DNA of 55,357 nucleotides from JBLHOS01 sp047623825. Lineage in GTDB: Bacteria > Pseudomonadota > Alphaproteobacteria > Rhodobacterales > Rhodobacteraceae. The stretch lies in contig JBLHOS010000008.1 in assembly GCA_047623825.1 (NCBI GenBank), positions 1 through 55,357 on the forward strand, in the 5' to 3' direction. Shown piece by piece: positions 25,709 through 35,224 of this stretch (the first letter of the stretch is position 1; each line of letters starts with the position of its first letter). The notes under the pieces are model-generated. The model was not told the origin of the DNA, searched no databases, and worked only from the letters and a program-made list of their open reading frames with translations. The translations under genes were made by a program, and so were the position numbers.

Positions 25709-26275
25709 ATGACCGATCCATTCTTCTTTGGCTATGGCAGCTTGGTCAACCGGGCCACCCATGACTACCTGCACGCAACCCGCGCCACCGCAAAAGGCTG
25801 GGGGCGGGCGTGGCGTCAAACCAGCCTGCGCCCTGCTGCGTATTTGTCGGCGGTTGAGGCACCAGGCCTTGAAATCGATGGATTAATTGCAGCCGTTCCC
25901 GGCGCTGACTGGGTCGCCCTTGATGAACGAGAGACTGCGTATTTTCGCCAACCAATTGGAGATGTCAGGCACGATCATCCAGCCCAACCAGAGATCCAGA
26001 TATATCGCACCCAGCCGGAGTTCGAAGTTGAATTGCCAGAGCCACATCCGATCCTACTCAGCTATCTGGACGTTGTCGTGCAAGGCTATCTGCAAGAGTT
26101 TGGCACCGATGGTGCAGACCGATTCTTTGCCACCACTTCGGGGTGGTCGGCCGGTATTCTGAATGACCGCGCGGCCCCGATGTATCCCCGTCACCAGATC
26201 CTTCGCAGGTCTGAGACGGCCTTTGTCGATAACGGTCTCGCGCGCTTAGCGGCGGTGGTGAAACAGCGCCATTAG
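25709..26275 (+). CDS. Gamma-glutamylcyclotransferase-family protein
   Basis: A 188-residue GGCT-fold protein. The substrate-loop motif FFFGYGSLVN is at residues 5-14, and the likely catalytic Glu is in LDERETAYF near residue 73. The HPILLSYLDVVVQGYLQEFG segment and the C-terminal ARLAAVVKQRH are as in bacterial members of the wider family. The reaction for this subgroup (glutathione or gamma-glutamyl peptide turnover) is not certain. Its last 30 bp overlap the 3' end of the convergent MATE gene. Confidence 0.8.
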   Translation: MTDPFFFGYGSLVNRATHDYLHATRATAKGWGRAWRQTSLRPAAYLSAVEAPGLEIDGLIAAVPGADWVALDERETAYFRQPIGDVRHDHPAQPEIQIYRTQPEFEVELPEPHPILLSYLDVVVQGYLQEFGTDGADRFFATTSGWSAGILNDRAAPMYPRHQILRRSETAFVDNGLARLAAVVKQRH

Positions 26276-27643
26276 ACGCGCCTGACGGCTAAACGGCTCC
26301 ACGACCGGCACGTTGCCATCTTTTGACTTGTCCATCACCCGCAAGGCCAACCAAACAGAGATCAGGCCAAAGATCATACCACCTGCAGCCTGCCCGATCA
26401 GAACACCTGCAGCACCAAACCAGCTGGCAAACAAGATCACCAAGGGGATCGTACCAACAGTATGGCGACCCCAGTTCACCCAGGTGGAATAATACGGATG
26501 GCCCAGATTGTTGAAGGCAGCATTGCTAACAAACAACGTGCCATTAAAGAAAAATGCCAGCGCCAGTGGCCCACAGAACAAGAATACCAGTTCACGCGAA
26601 ATACCGGTCGCCTGAAACAGGCCCACAATCGGGCCGCGCAGCGCGAACAGCAAAATCGCCATAAAGACCACAATGATCGCCGTGAAAATTATGCCGTCCC
26701 AATAGGCGCGCCGCACCCGGTCATTTTGATTTGCACCAAAGTTTTGACCAATCACCGGCCCAACGGCTCCCGACAATGCAAAAATAACAGCGAACGCCAC
26801 TGGCGTCAGGCGTGAGACGATGGCCATGCCTGCAACCGCGTCCTCGCCAAATTCGGCCATGGCACGCGTAACATAGGCCTGCCCGATCGGCGTGGCCAAT
26901 TGGGTCAGGATAGCGGGAAAGGCCAGCGTTGCAACCGGCACAAGATCCAATCGAAGATCCGGCAAATTGGGTCGGCGCAACCCTCCATGATGCCTGAAAA
27001 TAGGGATCAACGCCGTCGCCGCAATGGCCACGCGCGCCGCGACCGAGGCCAAAGCAGCCCCGGTCAATTCCATGTCCAACCCAAAGATCAGGATTGGATC
27101 CAGTACCGCATTGACCAGACCACCATAGATCGTGGCCATCATCGCACGGCTAGCGTCACCATGCGCGCGCAAGATCGCACCCCCAACCATGCCAACCAGC
27201 AAGAATGGCAGGGATGGCACGACGATCTGCAAATAGCTAACTGCAAGATCCTGCGTTTCGCCAGACGCTCCCAAGAGGCCGGTCAGCGCCTCAAGGTTCA
27301 GCCAAACAATTGCGCTAAAGATAATTCCAAAGATCACGCCCAAAAGTAACGCGTTGGTCGATATGCGCCTGGCCCCGTCTTCGTCGCCAGCCCCCAAGGC
27401 GCGCGACACCAATGCCCCGCCCGCAATTGCCATTCCGATCCCAAAGGACGTGGTGAAGAACAGGACGGCACCAGCATAACCGACCGCCGCTGCCAATTCA
27501 GCCTTACCCAGCATCGAGATGAAAATCATGTCGACGAAATCAACCAAGAACACTGCCATCAGTCCAACTGAGGACGTCAGCGACATAATCGAAATATGGC
27601 GCAGCAGATTACCTGTCAGAAATTTTGCTGATGGCTGTGCCAT
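26246..27643 (-). CDS. MATE family efflux transporter
   Basis: A 465-residue inner-membrane protein with about twelve spans in two matching halves. The N half starts ISIMSLTSSVGLMAVFLVDF with the conserved VDMIFISMLG, and the second half has the related LPDLRLDLVPVATLAFPAILTQLA stretch split around 220-250 and VGPVIGQNFGA near residue 290. MATE pumps export drugs or toxic metabolites using Na+ or H+; the substrate cannot be read from sequence. GGAGAG precedes the ATG. Confidence 0.93.
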   Translation of the reverse strand: MAQPSAKFLTGNLLRHISIMSLTSSVGLMAVFLVDFVDMIFISMLGKAELAAAVGYAGAVLFFTTSFGIGMAIAGGALVSRALGAGDEDGARRISTNALLLGVIFGIIFSAIVWLNLEALTGLLGASGETQDLAVSYLQIVVPSLPFLLVGMVGGAILRAHGDASRAMMATIYGGLVNAVLDPILIFGLDMELTGAALASVAARVAIAATALIPIFRHHGGLRRPNLPDLRLDLVPVATLAFPAILTQLATPIGQAYVTRAMAEFGEDAVAGMAIVSRLTPVAFAVIFALSGAVGPVIGQNFGANQNDRVRRAYWDGIIFTAIIVVFMAILLFALRGPIVGLFQATGISRELVFLFCGPLALAFFFNGTLFVSNAAFNNLGHPYYSTWVNWGRHTVGTIPLVILFASWFGAAGVLIGQAAGGMIFGLISVWLALRVMDKSKDGNVPVVEPFSRQARLMALFHHRR

Positions 27644-27759
27644 ACGATCTCTCCAGTCGTGTTAGGCTAAACGCTCGCACAGCACCCCATAAGACACCAG
27701 CCACTTTTGCCCGATGCGCAGTTGGTGCGCATCCACGCACACCACGTCACAACATCGCC

Positions 27760-29082
27760 CTACAGCTTTGGTTTGACTTGCATCAGCGGCATAACATCGG
27801 CCATTTCAGGCCCCCGTTCCTGCCCCGTTACAGCCTTGCGAAGCGGCATGAACAGGCCCCGCCCTTTGCGGCCTGTTGCCTCTTTCACAGCGGCGGTCCA
27901 ATCGGCCCACGTCGTCTCGGCATAAGGTGGCTCTGGCAGCAGCGCAAAGGCATCAGCCACGAAATCACGGTCCTCATCGTCGACCAAAGCGATCTCAGCC
28001 CCACCACGAAACAAATCCCACCATTTGGCCAGATCAGCGCGCGTTGTGATGTTGTCGCGCGACACGGCCCAAAACCGTTCTGCAAGCTCTGCCGGGACGC
28101 CCAGTTCAGCCACATCTTCGGCAACGTCCGACAGCGGCAGGCTTTGCAGATACCTGCCAGTTAACGGGAACAGATCCTGCTCATCGAATTTGGTGGGTGA
28201 CGCGCCAAAATGGCTCAGATCGAACCCTGCAACCAACTCATCCATTGTGCTGCGCAATTCAATCGGCTGTGAGGACCCAAGCCGCGCCATATGGCTCAAC
28301 AGGGCCATCGGCTCAACGCCCGCTGCTCGCAGATCACGCAGGCTAAGCGTTCCCAGACGTTTGGACAGCGCCTCACCTTGCGGGCCCGTCAGCAATGAGT
28401 GGTGGGCAAAACTTGGCAGTTCTCCGCCCAATGCCTGAATGATCTGGATCTGTGTGGCAGTGTTGGTCACATGGTCCGACCCCCGCACAACATCCGTCAC
28501 ACCCATTTCAGTGTCATCAACGACCGAGGCCAAAGTATAGAGAACCTGACCATCGCCACGGATCAGAACCGGGTCACTGACGCTTGCGGCATCAATCGAT
28601 AGATCCCCCAGAATACCGTCAGTCCATTCGATACGCGACTGGTTAAGCAAAAACCGCCAATGGCCGCCCCGCTCTGCCCGCATCGCAGTTTTCTCTGTAT
28701 CGCTCAACTTTAGTGCCGAGCGGTCATAGACAGGCGGCATGCCCATATTCAACTGCTTCTTGCGCTTCAGGTCCAGCTCAACCGGGCTCTCAAACGCTTC
28801 ATAAAAGCGACCATTTTCGCGCAACACGTCGGCGGCAGCCTGATATCGGTCTAGCCGAGAGGACTGGGTTTCAACTCGGTCCCATGTCAGGCCCAGCCAC
28901 TCCAAATCGCGCTTGATCCCATCAGCATATTCCGGCTTTGAGCGTTCCGGATCAGTGTCATCAAGGCGCAGAATGAATGTACCCCCAGATTTGCGCGCAA
29001 TTAGATAATTGAACAGCGCCGTGCGCAGGTTGCCGATATGCAAATAACCGGTGGGCGATGGCGCAAAGCGGGTAACGGTCAT
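27760..29082 (-). CDS. gltX: Glutamate--tRNA ligase
   Basis: A 440-residue class I synthetase. RFAPSPTGYLHIGNLRTAL at residues 5-23 carries the HIGH motif, and the KMSKS-like loop is LSKRLGTLSL. The length and a KRLG-type loop fit the shorter of the two bacterial GluRS types, which sometimes charge tRNA-Gln as well; alphaproteobacteria often have two. ATG 29082 begins at the conserved strand; an in-frame codon 69 bases upstream was rejected. Confidence 0.95.
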   Translation of the reverse strand: MTVTRFAPSPTGYLHIGNLRTALFNYLIARKSGGTFILRLDDTDPERSKPEYADGIKRDLEWLGLTWDRVETQSSRLDRYQAAADVLRENGRFYEAFESPVELDLKRKKQLNMGMPPVYDRSALKLSDTEKTAMRAERGGHWRFLLNQSRIEWTDGILGDLSIDAASVSDPVLIRGDGQVLYTLASVVDDTEMGVTDVVRGSDHVTNTATQIQIIQALGGELPSFAHHSLLTGPQGEALSKRLGTLSLRDLRAAGVEPMALLSHMARLGSSQPIELRSTMDELVAGFDLSHFGASPTKFDEQDLFPLTGRYLQSLPLSDVAEDVAELGVPAELAERFWAVSRDNITTRADLAKWWDLFRGGAEIALVDDEDRDFVADAFALLPEPPYAETTWADWTAAVKEATGRKGRGLFMPLRKAVTGQERGPEMADVMPLMQVKPKL

Positions 29083-29262
29083 GGGTAATCTCTCTGATGA
29101 ATAGCTCAATCCTGTTTCACAGGGGGGGCAATTTGTCCATATCGCCCGCATGCCGCCGCTGTGTCCATGGCACGCTCACAATTTCTTGACATATACATGG
29201 CTTGTAGTTGGACCGCCCACCTGCCCTATCGTGATGACGAGTTTCAATTAGGAGCGACGCCG

Positions 29263-30174
29263 ATGCAGAATCTCACCCGCCGCCAGACATTTGCCGCCGC
29301 CGCCCTGCCCCTCGGGTTGGCCGGACTGGCCGCCCACGCTGAGGCCCCGATGTTGGGGGCCAGTTCCGCGTCGATTAGCAGGATCCCTTTGGGTGAGTTC
29401 GAAGTCACCACATTGCTGGCCGGGTCCGCGATGCGAGAAGAGCCGCAGACAATCTTTGGTATGAACGTCAGCCCCGAAGAATTTACCGCTGTCAGTCAGG
29501 CCAATCTGATCTCAACGACCCAAGTGCGATTTTTCTTTAACCCCACCATCGTGAACACAGGCTCTGAATTGATCTTGTTTGATACCGGTCTAAACGCGCC
29601 CGGTATCATCGGCGCATTGGCCGCCGCAGGCTACACGCCCGATCAGATCGATGTCGTGGTTCTGACCCATATGCACGGCGATCACATCGGCGGCCTTATG
29701 ATCGACGGAACCCCGACCTTTCCTAACGCGCGCTACGTGACCGGACAAATAGAGTTCGATCACTGGGCTGGTGCTGAAAACGATGGTTTTGAGACCAACG
29801 TGCGCCCATTAGCCGACCAGATGACGTTTATCGGCAATGAGGGCAGCGTGACCTCTGGGATCAGCGGCATGAACGCGTTCGGTCACACGCCCGGCCACAT
29901 GATCTACCGGATCGAAAGTAATGGCGCTGAGATTGCGTTGTTTGCCGATCTTGCCAATCACCCGGTCTGGTCGCTGGCCCGCCCCGACTGGGAGGTTCGT
30001 TTTGATAGCGACAAGGCGGTGGCAGCTGCGTCCCGCCGGCGCGTGCTGGATATGCTGGCGACAGATCGGATCGCGTCGATTGGCTATCACATGCCCTTTC
30101 CCGGCATGGGTTATGTCGCCACCGACGGCGACGGCTTTCGGTGGCTTCCCGAAAGTGGTCAGTTAAGAGGCTGA
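29263..30174 (+). CDS. Exported metallo-beta-lactamase-fold hydrolase
   Basis: A 303-residue MBL-fold protein. AGGAG lies 8 bases before ATG 29263, which opens a Tat-type signal (NLTRRQTFAAAALPLGLAGL). The zinc motif THMHGDHIGG, the GHTPGHM His and the FADLANHP segment supply a two-metal site. Similar proteins include quorum-quenching lactonases and other periplasmic hydrolases; the substrate is not predictable. A TTGACA at 29186 upstream lacks a convincing -10 partner. It diverges from gltX. Confidence 0.9.
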   Translation: MQNLTRRQTFAAAALPLGLAGLAAHAEAPMLGASSASISRIPLGEFEVTTLLAGSAMREEPQTIFGMNVSPEEFTAVSQANLISTTQVRFFFNPTIVNTGSELILFDTGLNAPGIIGALAAAGYTPDQIDVVVLTHMHGDHIGGLMIDGTPTFPNARYVTGQIEFDHWAGAENDGFETNVRPLADQMTFIGNEGSVTSGISGMNAFGHTPGHMIYRIESNGAEIALFADLANHPVWSLARPDWEVRFDSDKAVAAASRRRVLDMLATDRIASIGYHMPFPGMGYVATDGDGFRWLPESGQLRG

Positions 30175-30371
30175 CAAGTCAAACACTCGGCTTGGGGCAC
30201 GTAGCGTCAGGCCGAGTGGACCGGTGCCTCACGAAACAGCTCGCCCAGCGCCCTACCGTCCGCACGGCAGTCATAGTAGTTGAGCAACGCCTCAACAGAG
30301 ATCAAATTTGGCCAGATCTTGTTGTCTGAAATCGACAAATTTTATCGCAATACCCGCCTAAAATCAGCGCC

Positions 30372-32036
30372 TCAGCCCTGAGTATTGTCGCGCCAGTGAT
30401 TCACAATCGGATAACGCCGATCCAACCAGAACGCTTTCTCGGTCAATCGCGCGCCGGGTGCAGATTGGAAGCGCTTGTATTCACTGATATAAATCAGGTT
30501 TTCAACTTTTTTGACGATCTCGCGGTCATACCCCAGCGCCACCACATCCGCTACGGACGCGTCTTTGTCGATCAGCATCTCCAGGATCACATCCAGCACA
30601 TCGTAGGGGGGCAGGCTATCCTCATCCTTTTGGTCGGCACGCAACTCTGCCGTCGGCGGTTTGTCGATAACGCGCGGCGGGATCACTTCGCCAGCGGGAC
30701 CCATCATCCAGTCGCGATGGTTGGCGTTGCGCCAACGGCAGGTCTCAAACACACGGGTTTTGTACATGTCCTTGATCGGGTTATAGCCACCCGACATATC
30801 GCCATAGATCGTGGCATATCCCACTGCGACTTCAGACTTGTTGCCCGTCGTCAACAGCATCCCGCCAAACTTGTTACTCATCGCCATCAGGGTCAGACCG
30901 CGCAGGCGAGACTGGATGTTTTCTTCGGTAATATCGGCTTTCATGCCCTCAAAAATTGGGGCCAAGGCGGCGGTCACGGCGGCGCGGGGTCCGGTGATCG
31001 GCACGGTATCAAGCTTGGTTCCCAACCGGCGCGCCACGTCGGCCGCATCATCCAATGAGATGTCGGACGTAAACTCAGACGGCATCATCACGCAGCGCAC
31101 GTTCTCTGGGCCCAATGCGTCAGATGCGATTGTTGCCACAATGGCAGAATCAATCCCTCCAGAAAGACCCAGAACCACCTGCTTGAATCCCGTTTTGGCC
31201 ATGTAATCGCGCAAGGTTTCAACCATGACGCGATAATCAGCCTCCCACTCATCGGGCAATGAGGCCTTGACCCCGTCGACCGCGCGCCATCCCTCAGGTC
31301 CTTTTTTGAAGTCTACGTGGTGCAAGCCTTCTTCAAACGCGGGCATCTGATGGCTAAGCGCGCCACCGGGGTTCAAAACAAATGACGCCCCATCAAACAT
31401 CTGGTCATCTTGCCCACCAAGCAGGTTCAGATAGACCAGCGGCAGGCCTGTCTCAACGACCCGGCTGACCATGATCATGTGGCGCAATCCGAATTTGTTC
31501 CGGTGATAGGGTGACCCATTTGGCACCAGCAGAATTTCTGCACCACTTTCTGCCTGGGTCTCAGTCACATCCTCAAACCACGCATCCTCACAAATCGGAA
31601 TGCCCAGCCGAACAGGGCCCACGCGCACCGGGCCTGCCGGATCGCCTGCATGGTAAATCCGTTTCTCGTCAAATACTTTGTAGTTTGGCAAATGGTGTTT
31701 CAGGATCTGCGCACTGATTTTCCCGTCGCTTAGCACGAAATAGGCGTTGAACGGCCTATCCCCCCCAGGCAGCGGCCCACCGACACCGATGACCGGGCCG
31801 TCGGCGCAATCACTGGCCAGCTGCTCAACCACACGCATCGCGTCGGCGGCAAAGGCCGGTTTTCGCACCAGATCTTGCAGTTGATACCCAGTGATGAACA
31901 TCTCGGGAAAGGCAATCATGTCGGCACCAGCCGCTTTGGCCTCAGCCCATGCGGCCCGCGCTTTGCCAGCGTTCCCCTCCAGATCGCCAACTGTTGAGTT
32001 CAATTGGGCCATGGTCAGGCGAAATGTTTCGGACAT
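30372..32036 (-). CDS. nadE: Glutamine-dependent NAD+ synthetase
   Basis: A 554-residue two-domain enzyme. The N-terminal nitrilase-like glutaminase has the Glu45 (AFPEMFITGY), Lys (LPNYKVFDE) and Cys (GIPICEDAWF) catalytic triad; the C-terminal synthetase domain has the P-loop GLSGGIDSAIV near residue 290 and GNKSEVAVGYATIYGD. It amidates deamido-NAD+ with ammonia tunnelled from glutamine, the last step of the pathway that includes nadD at 15.8-16.4 kb. It is transcribed alone. Confidence 0.97.
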   Translation of the reverse strand: MSETFRLTMAQLNSTVGDLEGNAGKARAAWAEAKAAGADMIAFPEMFITGYQLQDLVRKPAFAADAMRVVEQLASDCADGPVIGVGGPLPGGDRPFNAYFVLSDGKISAQILKHHLPNYKVFDEKRIYHAGDPAGPVRVGPVRLGIPICEDAWFEDVTETQAESGAEILLVPNGSPYHRNKFGLRHMIMVSRVVETGLPLVYLNLLGGQDDQMFDGASFVLNPGGALSHQMPAFEEGLHHVDFKKGPEGWRAVDGVKASLPDEWEADYRVMVETLRDYMAKTGFKQVVLGLSGGIDSAIVATIASDALGPENVRCVMMPSEFTSDISLDDAADVARRLGTKLDTVPITGPRAAVTAALAPIFEGMKADITEENIQSRLRGLTLMAMSNKFGGMLLTTGNKSEVAVGYATIYGDMSGGYNPIKDMYKTRVFETCRWRNANHRDWMMGPAGEVIPPRVIDKPPTAELRADQKDEDSLPPYDVLDVILEMLIDKDASVADVVALGYDREIVKKVENLIYISEYKRFQSAPGARLTEKAFWLDRRYPIVNHWRDNTQG

Positions 32037-32179
32037 TTAAAAATTCCTTCGATTACAAAGCAGACTTTAGCAGATCGTGGCGCACTGAAAAGCGGATGCG
32101 CGCAAAAGACATTGCGACCTTTGCACCCCTCAACTAAGTTTAAAGCCAAACCAGGCAACAGGGTCCTGAGGGGGCAAAC

Positions 32180-33673
32180 GTGCACAAATTCAGGTCAGGC
32201 AAGCTCGGGCAGATCATCGCAATCTCCTTGCTGGCGTTTAGCGTTTCGATGCCCCCTGCCATTGCGCAGGCTGCAGGTGAAGTCGAGGTCAAACAATATG
32301 AGGGCGGCGGCATCTATGAAGGCACGTTCCGCAATGGCGTTCAGCACGGCACCGGCACCTACAGGCTGCCCAATGGCTACGAATATGTTGGCGCTTGGGT
32401 TGATGGTGAAATTCTCGGCCAAGGCCGAGCACGCTTCCCCGATGGCTCACTCTATGAAGGCAGCTTTGCCGCCGGAAAACCCGAAGGCTTTGGGCTGATT
32501 ATATTTGCAGATGGCTCCACTTATGAGGGGGAGTGGTCTGACGGGCGCGTCAACGGACAAGGCGTCGCGGAATATGCCAACGGCGTGCGCTATGAGGGCG
32601 GCTTTCGCAACGCGCTGCATCACGGCCAAGGCGTTATGGAAAGCCCAAATGGCTACCGCTATGAAGGCACTTGGGTCGGTGGCCTGAAACAGGGACGCGG
32701 CCGGATCCGCTATCCAGATGGTGCGATCTACGAAGGCGATTTTGATGGTGGCGAGCGGGCTGGAATAGGCCGGCTCGAAATGACCGACGGTGTAATTTAT
32801 GAGGGCGAGTGGAGCGATGGCCAGATCAATGGTCAAGGCGTTCTGACCCAACCCAACGGCGATATCTTTGAGGGCCAGCTGGTCAATGGGGAACGTCAGG
32901 GGGATGGAGCAGTGCGCTATTCCAATGGCGACACCTATCTCGGCCAGTTTTTAAATGACCTACGCCAAGGTCAGGGGCGGTTTGAGGGGGTCGACGGCTA
33001 CATCTACGTCGGCGAATGGACCGAAGGCCGGATTGAGGGCACGGGCACCGTGACCTACCCCGATGGCTCAGTCTATGTAGGAACCTTTCGCAATGATCTG
33101 GCCCATGGCCGCGGATCGATCACCTATCAAGATGGCTCAACCTACGAAGGCGACTGGGCTGACGGCGTCATTCAAGGTTTTGGTCTGGCAAGCTATACCA
33201 ACGGGCTGGTCTATGAGGGTCAGTTCCTGAACGCGCGCCAACATGGCCAAGGCGTCATGACCTTTACGGATGGCTACCGCTATGAGGGGGCCTGGGAAAA
33301 TGGTCAGCGTCACGGCGAAGGCATCGCAACCTATTCTGATGGCACCATCTATCAGGGCAGCTTTGTCGAAGGACAGCGTGCTGGCGCCGGAACCCTGACA
33401 ATGCCTGATGGGTTCACCTATGTCGGTGACTGGTCCGAGGGTGAGATCAACGGCCTTGGTCGCGCGACCTATGCCAACGGTGATATTTATGAAGGGGTGT
33501 TCCGCGATGGCACACGTCAGGGCGAAGGCATGATGACATACGCAACCGGCGAAGTGGCCGAAGGCGAATGGGAAGAGGGTCGTTTGACCAGCGCCACAAC
33601 TGCCGCCGAGGCTGAGGCCTCAGAAGAAACAGTAGTGGAACCAGCAACGGAGCCTGAAGCCGCAACCGAATAG
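32180..33673 (+). CDS. Secreted MORN-repeat protein (18-19 repeats)
   Basis: A 497-residue protein starting at GTG after GAGGGGG, with a signal peptide (LLAFSVSMPPAIAQA region). From residue 40 to 475 it is almost entirely MORN repeats of about 23 residues with the pattern YEGxWxxGxxxGxGxxxYxDG; I count 18 full copies and one partial. A short Glu/Ala-rich tail follows. MORN arrays form elongated twisted sheets that bind lipids or proteins in eukaryotes; bacterial secreted ones are little understood. The start was chosen by ribosome binding site and signal peptide. Confidence 0.88.
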   Translation: MHKFRSGKLGQIIAISLLAFSVSMPPAIAQAAGEVEVKQYEGGGIYEGTFRNGVQHGTGTYRLPNGYEYVGAWVDGEILGQGRARFPDGSLYEGSFAAGKPEGFGLIIFADGSTYEGEWSDGRVNGQGVAEYANGVRYEGGFRNALHHGQGVMESPNGYRYEGTWVGGLKQGRGRIRYPDGAIYEGDFDGGERAGIGRLEMTDGVIYEGEWSDGQINGQGVLTQPNGDIFEGQLVNGERQGDGAVRYSNGDTYLGQFLNDLRQGQGRFEGVDGYIYVGEWTEGRIEGTGTVTYPDGSVYVGTFRNDLAHGRGSITYQDGSTYEGDWADGVIQGFGLASYTNGLVYEGQFLNARQHGQGVMTFTDGYRYEGAWENGQRHGEGIATYSDGTIYQGSFVEGQRAGAGTLTMPDGFTYVGDWSEGEINGLGRATYANGDIYEGVFRDGTRQGEGMMTYATGEVAEGEWEEGRLTSATTAAEAEASEETVVEPATEPEAATE

Positions 33674-33767
33674 GTACAGGCGCAACCAAGGTCGAATATT
33701 GGCGGACGCGCGGCACCTGAACCGCGATAATCTCACGGCTCACAGCTGTACACATCGAAGGCTGGCT

Positions 33768-34112
33768 TTAACGGTTGCCGTCAATCCAATGTGACATCAG
33801 CTTGCGGTCGTGAAAACATTCCCTTGGAAGCTCTCGCCGCTTCACCCGCGCAATTCGCTCGGCAAATGCAACCTGCTTTGAGGATGGATAGTTTGAAAAT
33901 GGTCCAGAAACAGCCTTGCTGCGATTCTCATCGATCCAGGCTGACAGACTGTGGCGATCCGCCTGCGCGTCCCCCGGAAGCTCCCGACCTGAAACCTGCG
34001 CGATCTGACGCGCATATCGGATCTGTTTTTCGGTGATCGGCAGTCGGTGATAATCGTTGCTCGACTGAAATCGATCTATATGCAGTAAAGTCGAGGCTGC
34101 AAGATGTCCCAT
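33768..34112 (-). CDS. Small protein with two tandem KQ...A...LP...SxWID repeats
   Basis: A 114-residue protein with a very good ribosome binding site (GGAGGGG, 3 bases before ATG). It holds two copies of a motif of about 38 residues: TEKQIRYARQIAQVSGRELP ... DRHSLSAWIDENR and SSKQVAFAERIARVKRRELP ... DRKLMSHWIDGNR. The same type of unit occurs, I believe, as an accessory domain at the end of some topoisomerases and helicases, which suggests nucleic-acid binding; that is from memory and not shown here. It is basic overall. No operon partner. Confidence 0.65.
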   Translation of the reverse strand: MGHLAASTLLHIDRFQSSNDYHRLPITEKQIRYARQIAQVSGRELPGDAQADRHSLSAWIDENRSKAVSGPFSNYPSSKQVAFAERIARVKRRELPRECFHDRKLMSHWIDGNR

Positions 34113-34294
34113 GTTCCCCTCCTAGTTGGTGAGAAATTATATTTAGAACATTACGGGAACATTTGCAAGTACTAGCCACAAAACAGTGTTATGATCCACC
34201 AAAGCCCGCCTGAATTTCCGACAGCTGGTAGACAGCGAGATATGCATCAGGTGTGCATCCCCAGATTTAGCCGATCAATCGGTTAATCGCGCTG

Positions 34295-34963
34295 TCACCA
34301 CGGGATCGGCTGGCCCGCCCAATCAAAGAACTGACCACTGTCATTCGGACCTAGACCTTCGATCACATGTCTCAGGTTTGCCGCCGCTTTTGCCGCTGGC
34401 ACCGCGGGATGCCGCCCAACATATTTCTCGGTAAATTTGGTTTCCACAGTCCCAGGGTGCAGCGCGACGCAGATTGACTGTTTATGGGTCCGGGTCAGCT
34501 CTATCGCGGCCGTCCTAATCACTTGATTAAGAGCTGCTTTTGCTGTGCGATAGCTGGTCCAGCCACCAATGCGATTGTCTCCGATCGACCCGACCCGCGC
34601 CGACAGGGCCGCAAACACAGACGGCCGGTCGCGTGGCAACAACGCCAAACTATGTTTCAGGATCAGTGCAGGGCCAATCGTATTAAGCTTGAATTGCGCC
34701 AACATCGCCTCTGGATCAATAGATTTTATGGTCTTTTCCGGGGTATAAGGTCCGATCTCTAGGGCACCTGTCGCAACGATGATCCGATCAAACGGCCCAC
34801 TCAGCTGCCCCAGATTTTCAACAACAGACGCCTCACTCGTGACCTCGAGCCCATCATATTTGCGCGACAGCCCCACCACGTCATCCCCGGCCGACCGGTA
34901 GGTTTCAACCAAGGCAGATCCGATACCGCCCGACGCCCCAATGATCAAAATTCTCTGGTCCAT
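34295..34963 (-). CDS. Short-chain dehydrogenase/reductase
   Basis: A 222-residue SDR of the small C-factor/CsgA-like type. The nucleotide-binding motif is IIGASGGIGSAL at residues 7-18, and the catalytic Ser-Tyr-Lys is in LSARVGSIGDNRIGGWTSYR followed by TAKAAL (YxxxK). The GTVETKFTEKY segment near the end is typical. The substrate is unknown. It is divergent from the leuA leader. Confidence 0.9.
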   Translation of the reverse strand: MDQRILIIGASGGIGSALVETYRSAGDDVVGLSRKYDGLEVTSEASVVENLGQLSGPFDRIIVATGALEIGPYTPEKTIKSIDPEAMLAQFKLNTIGPALILKHSLALLPRDRPSVFAALSARVGSIGDNRIGGWTSYRTAKAALNQVIRTAAIELTRTHKQSICVALHPGTVETKFTEKYVGRHPAVPAAKAAANLRHVIEGLGPNDSGQFFDWAGQPIPW

Positions 34964-35053
34964 TCAAAGTACTTAGTCGGCTCTGACGGCTGGTCAATGC
35001 CACCATGAAAAAGAGGGGTTCCCAATTTGAGATCACGGGGTATGATCCAGCCC

Positions 35054-35137
35054 ATGATGACGCACGCACATATCGATTGCCCTACCGCCTCCAAGGCGCT
35101 TGGCCCGTGTGCCCTATTGCTCCTTAGCCGCCTCTGA
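35054..35137 (+). CDS. leuL: Leucine operon leader peptide (27 aa)
   Basis: A short frame 90 bp ahead of leuA encodes a peptide beginning MMTHAHIDCPTASK and ending GPCALLLLSRL, with four consecutive Leu codons (CTA, TTG, CTC, CTT) and another Leu at the end. This is the usual arrangement of a leucine attenuation leader: ribosome stalling at the Leu run reports leucyl-tRNA shortage. A -10-like TATGAT at 35041-35046 would put transcription start at about 35053, so the leader may be leaderless. The second Met at 35057 could also serve. Confidence 0.8.
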   Translation: MMTHAHIDCPTASKALGPCALLLLSRL

Positions 35138-35182
35138 GCGTGCCTGTTTGGCGCGACCGCTCAGAGGAGGGACAGCGCCAAA
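35131..35182 (+). promoter_or_regulatory. leuA attenuator, two mutually exclusive helices
   Basis: Helix A is a perfect 10-bp pairing of CCTCTGAGCG (35131-35140) with CGCTCAGAGG (35158-35167). Helix B is a perfect 8-bp pairing of TTTGGCGC (35147-35154) with GCGCCAAA (35175-35182). The helices interleave, so they cannot form together as simple hairpins. The 5' arm of A overlaps the leader stop codon, as expected if ribosome position decides which helix forms. No T-run follows, so release may be Rho-dependent or act on translation. Confidence 0.6.
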
Positions 35183-35224
35183 TCATCAACCAAATCAACG
35201 GTTAAGACTAAGGACATATTGAAA

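Noticed and set aside
29186..29191. TTGACA as -35 of the MBL-fold gene
   Set aside because: No -10-like hexamer occurs 16-18 bases downstream.
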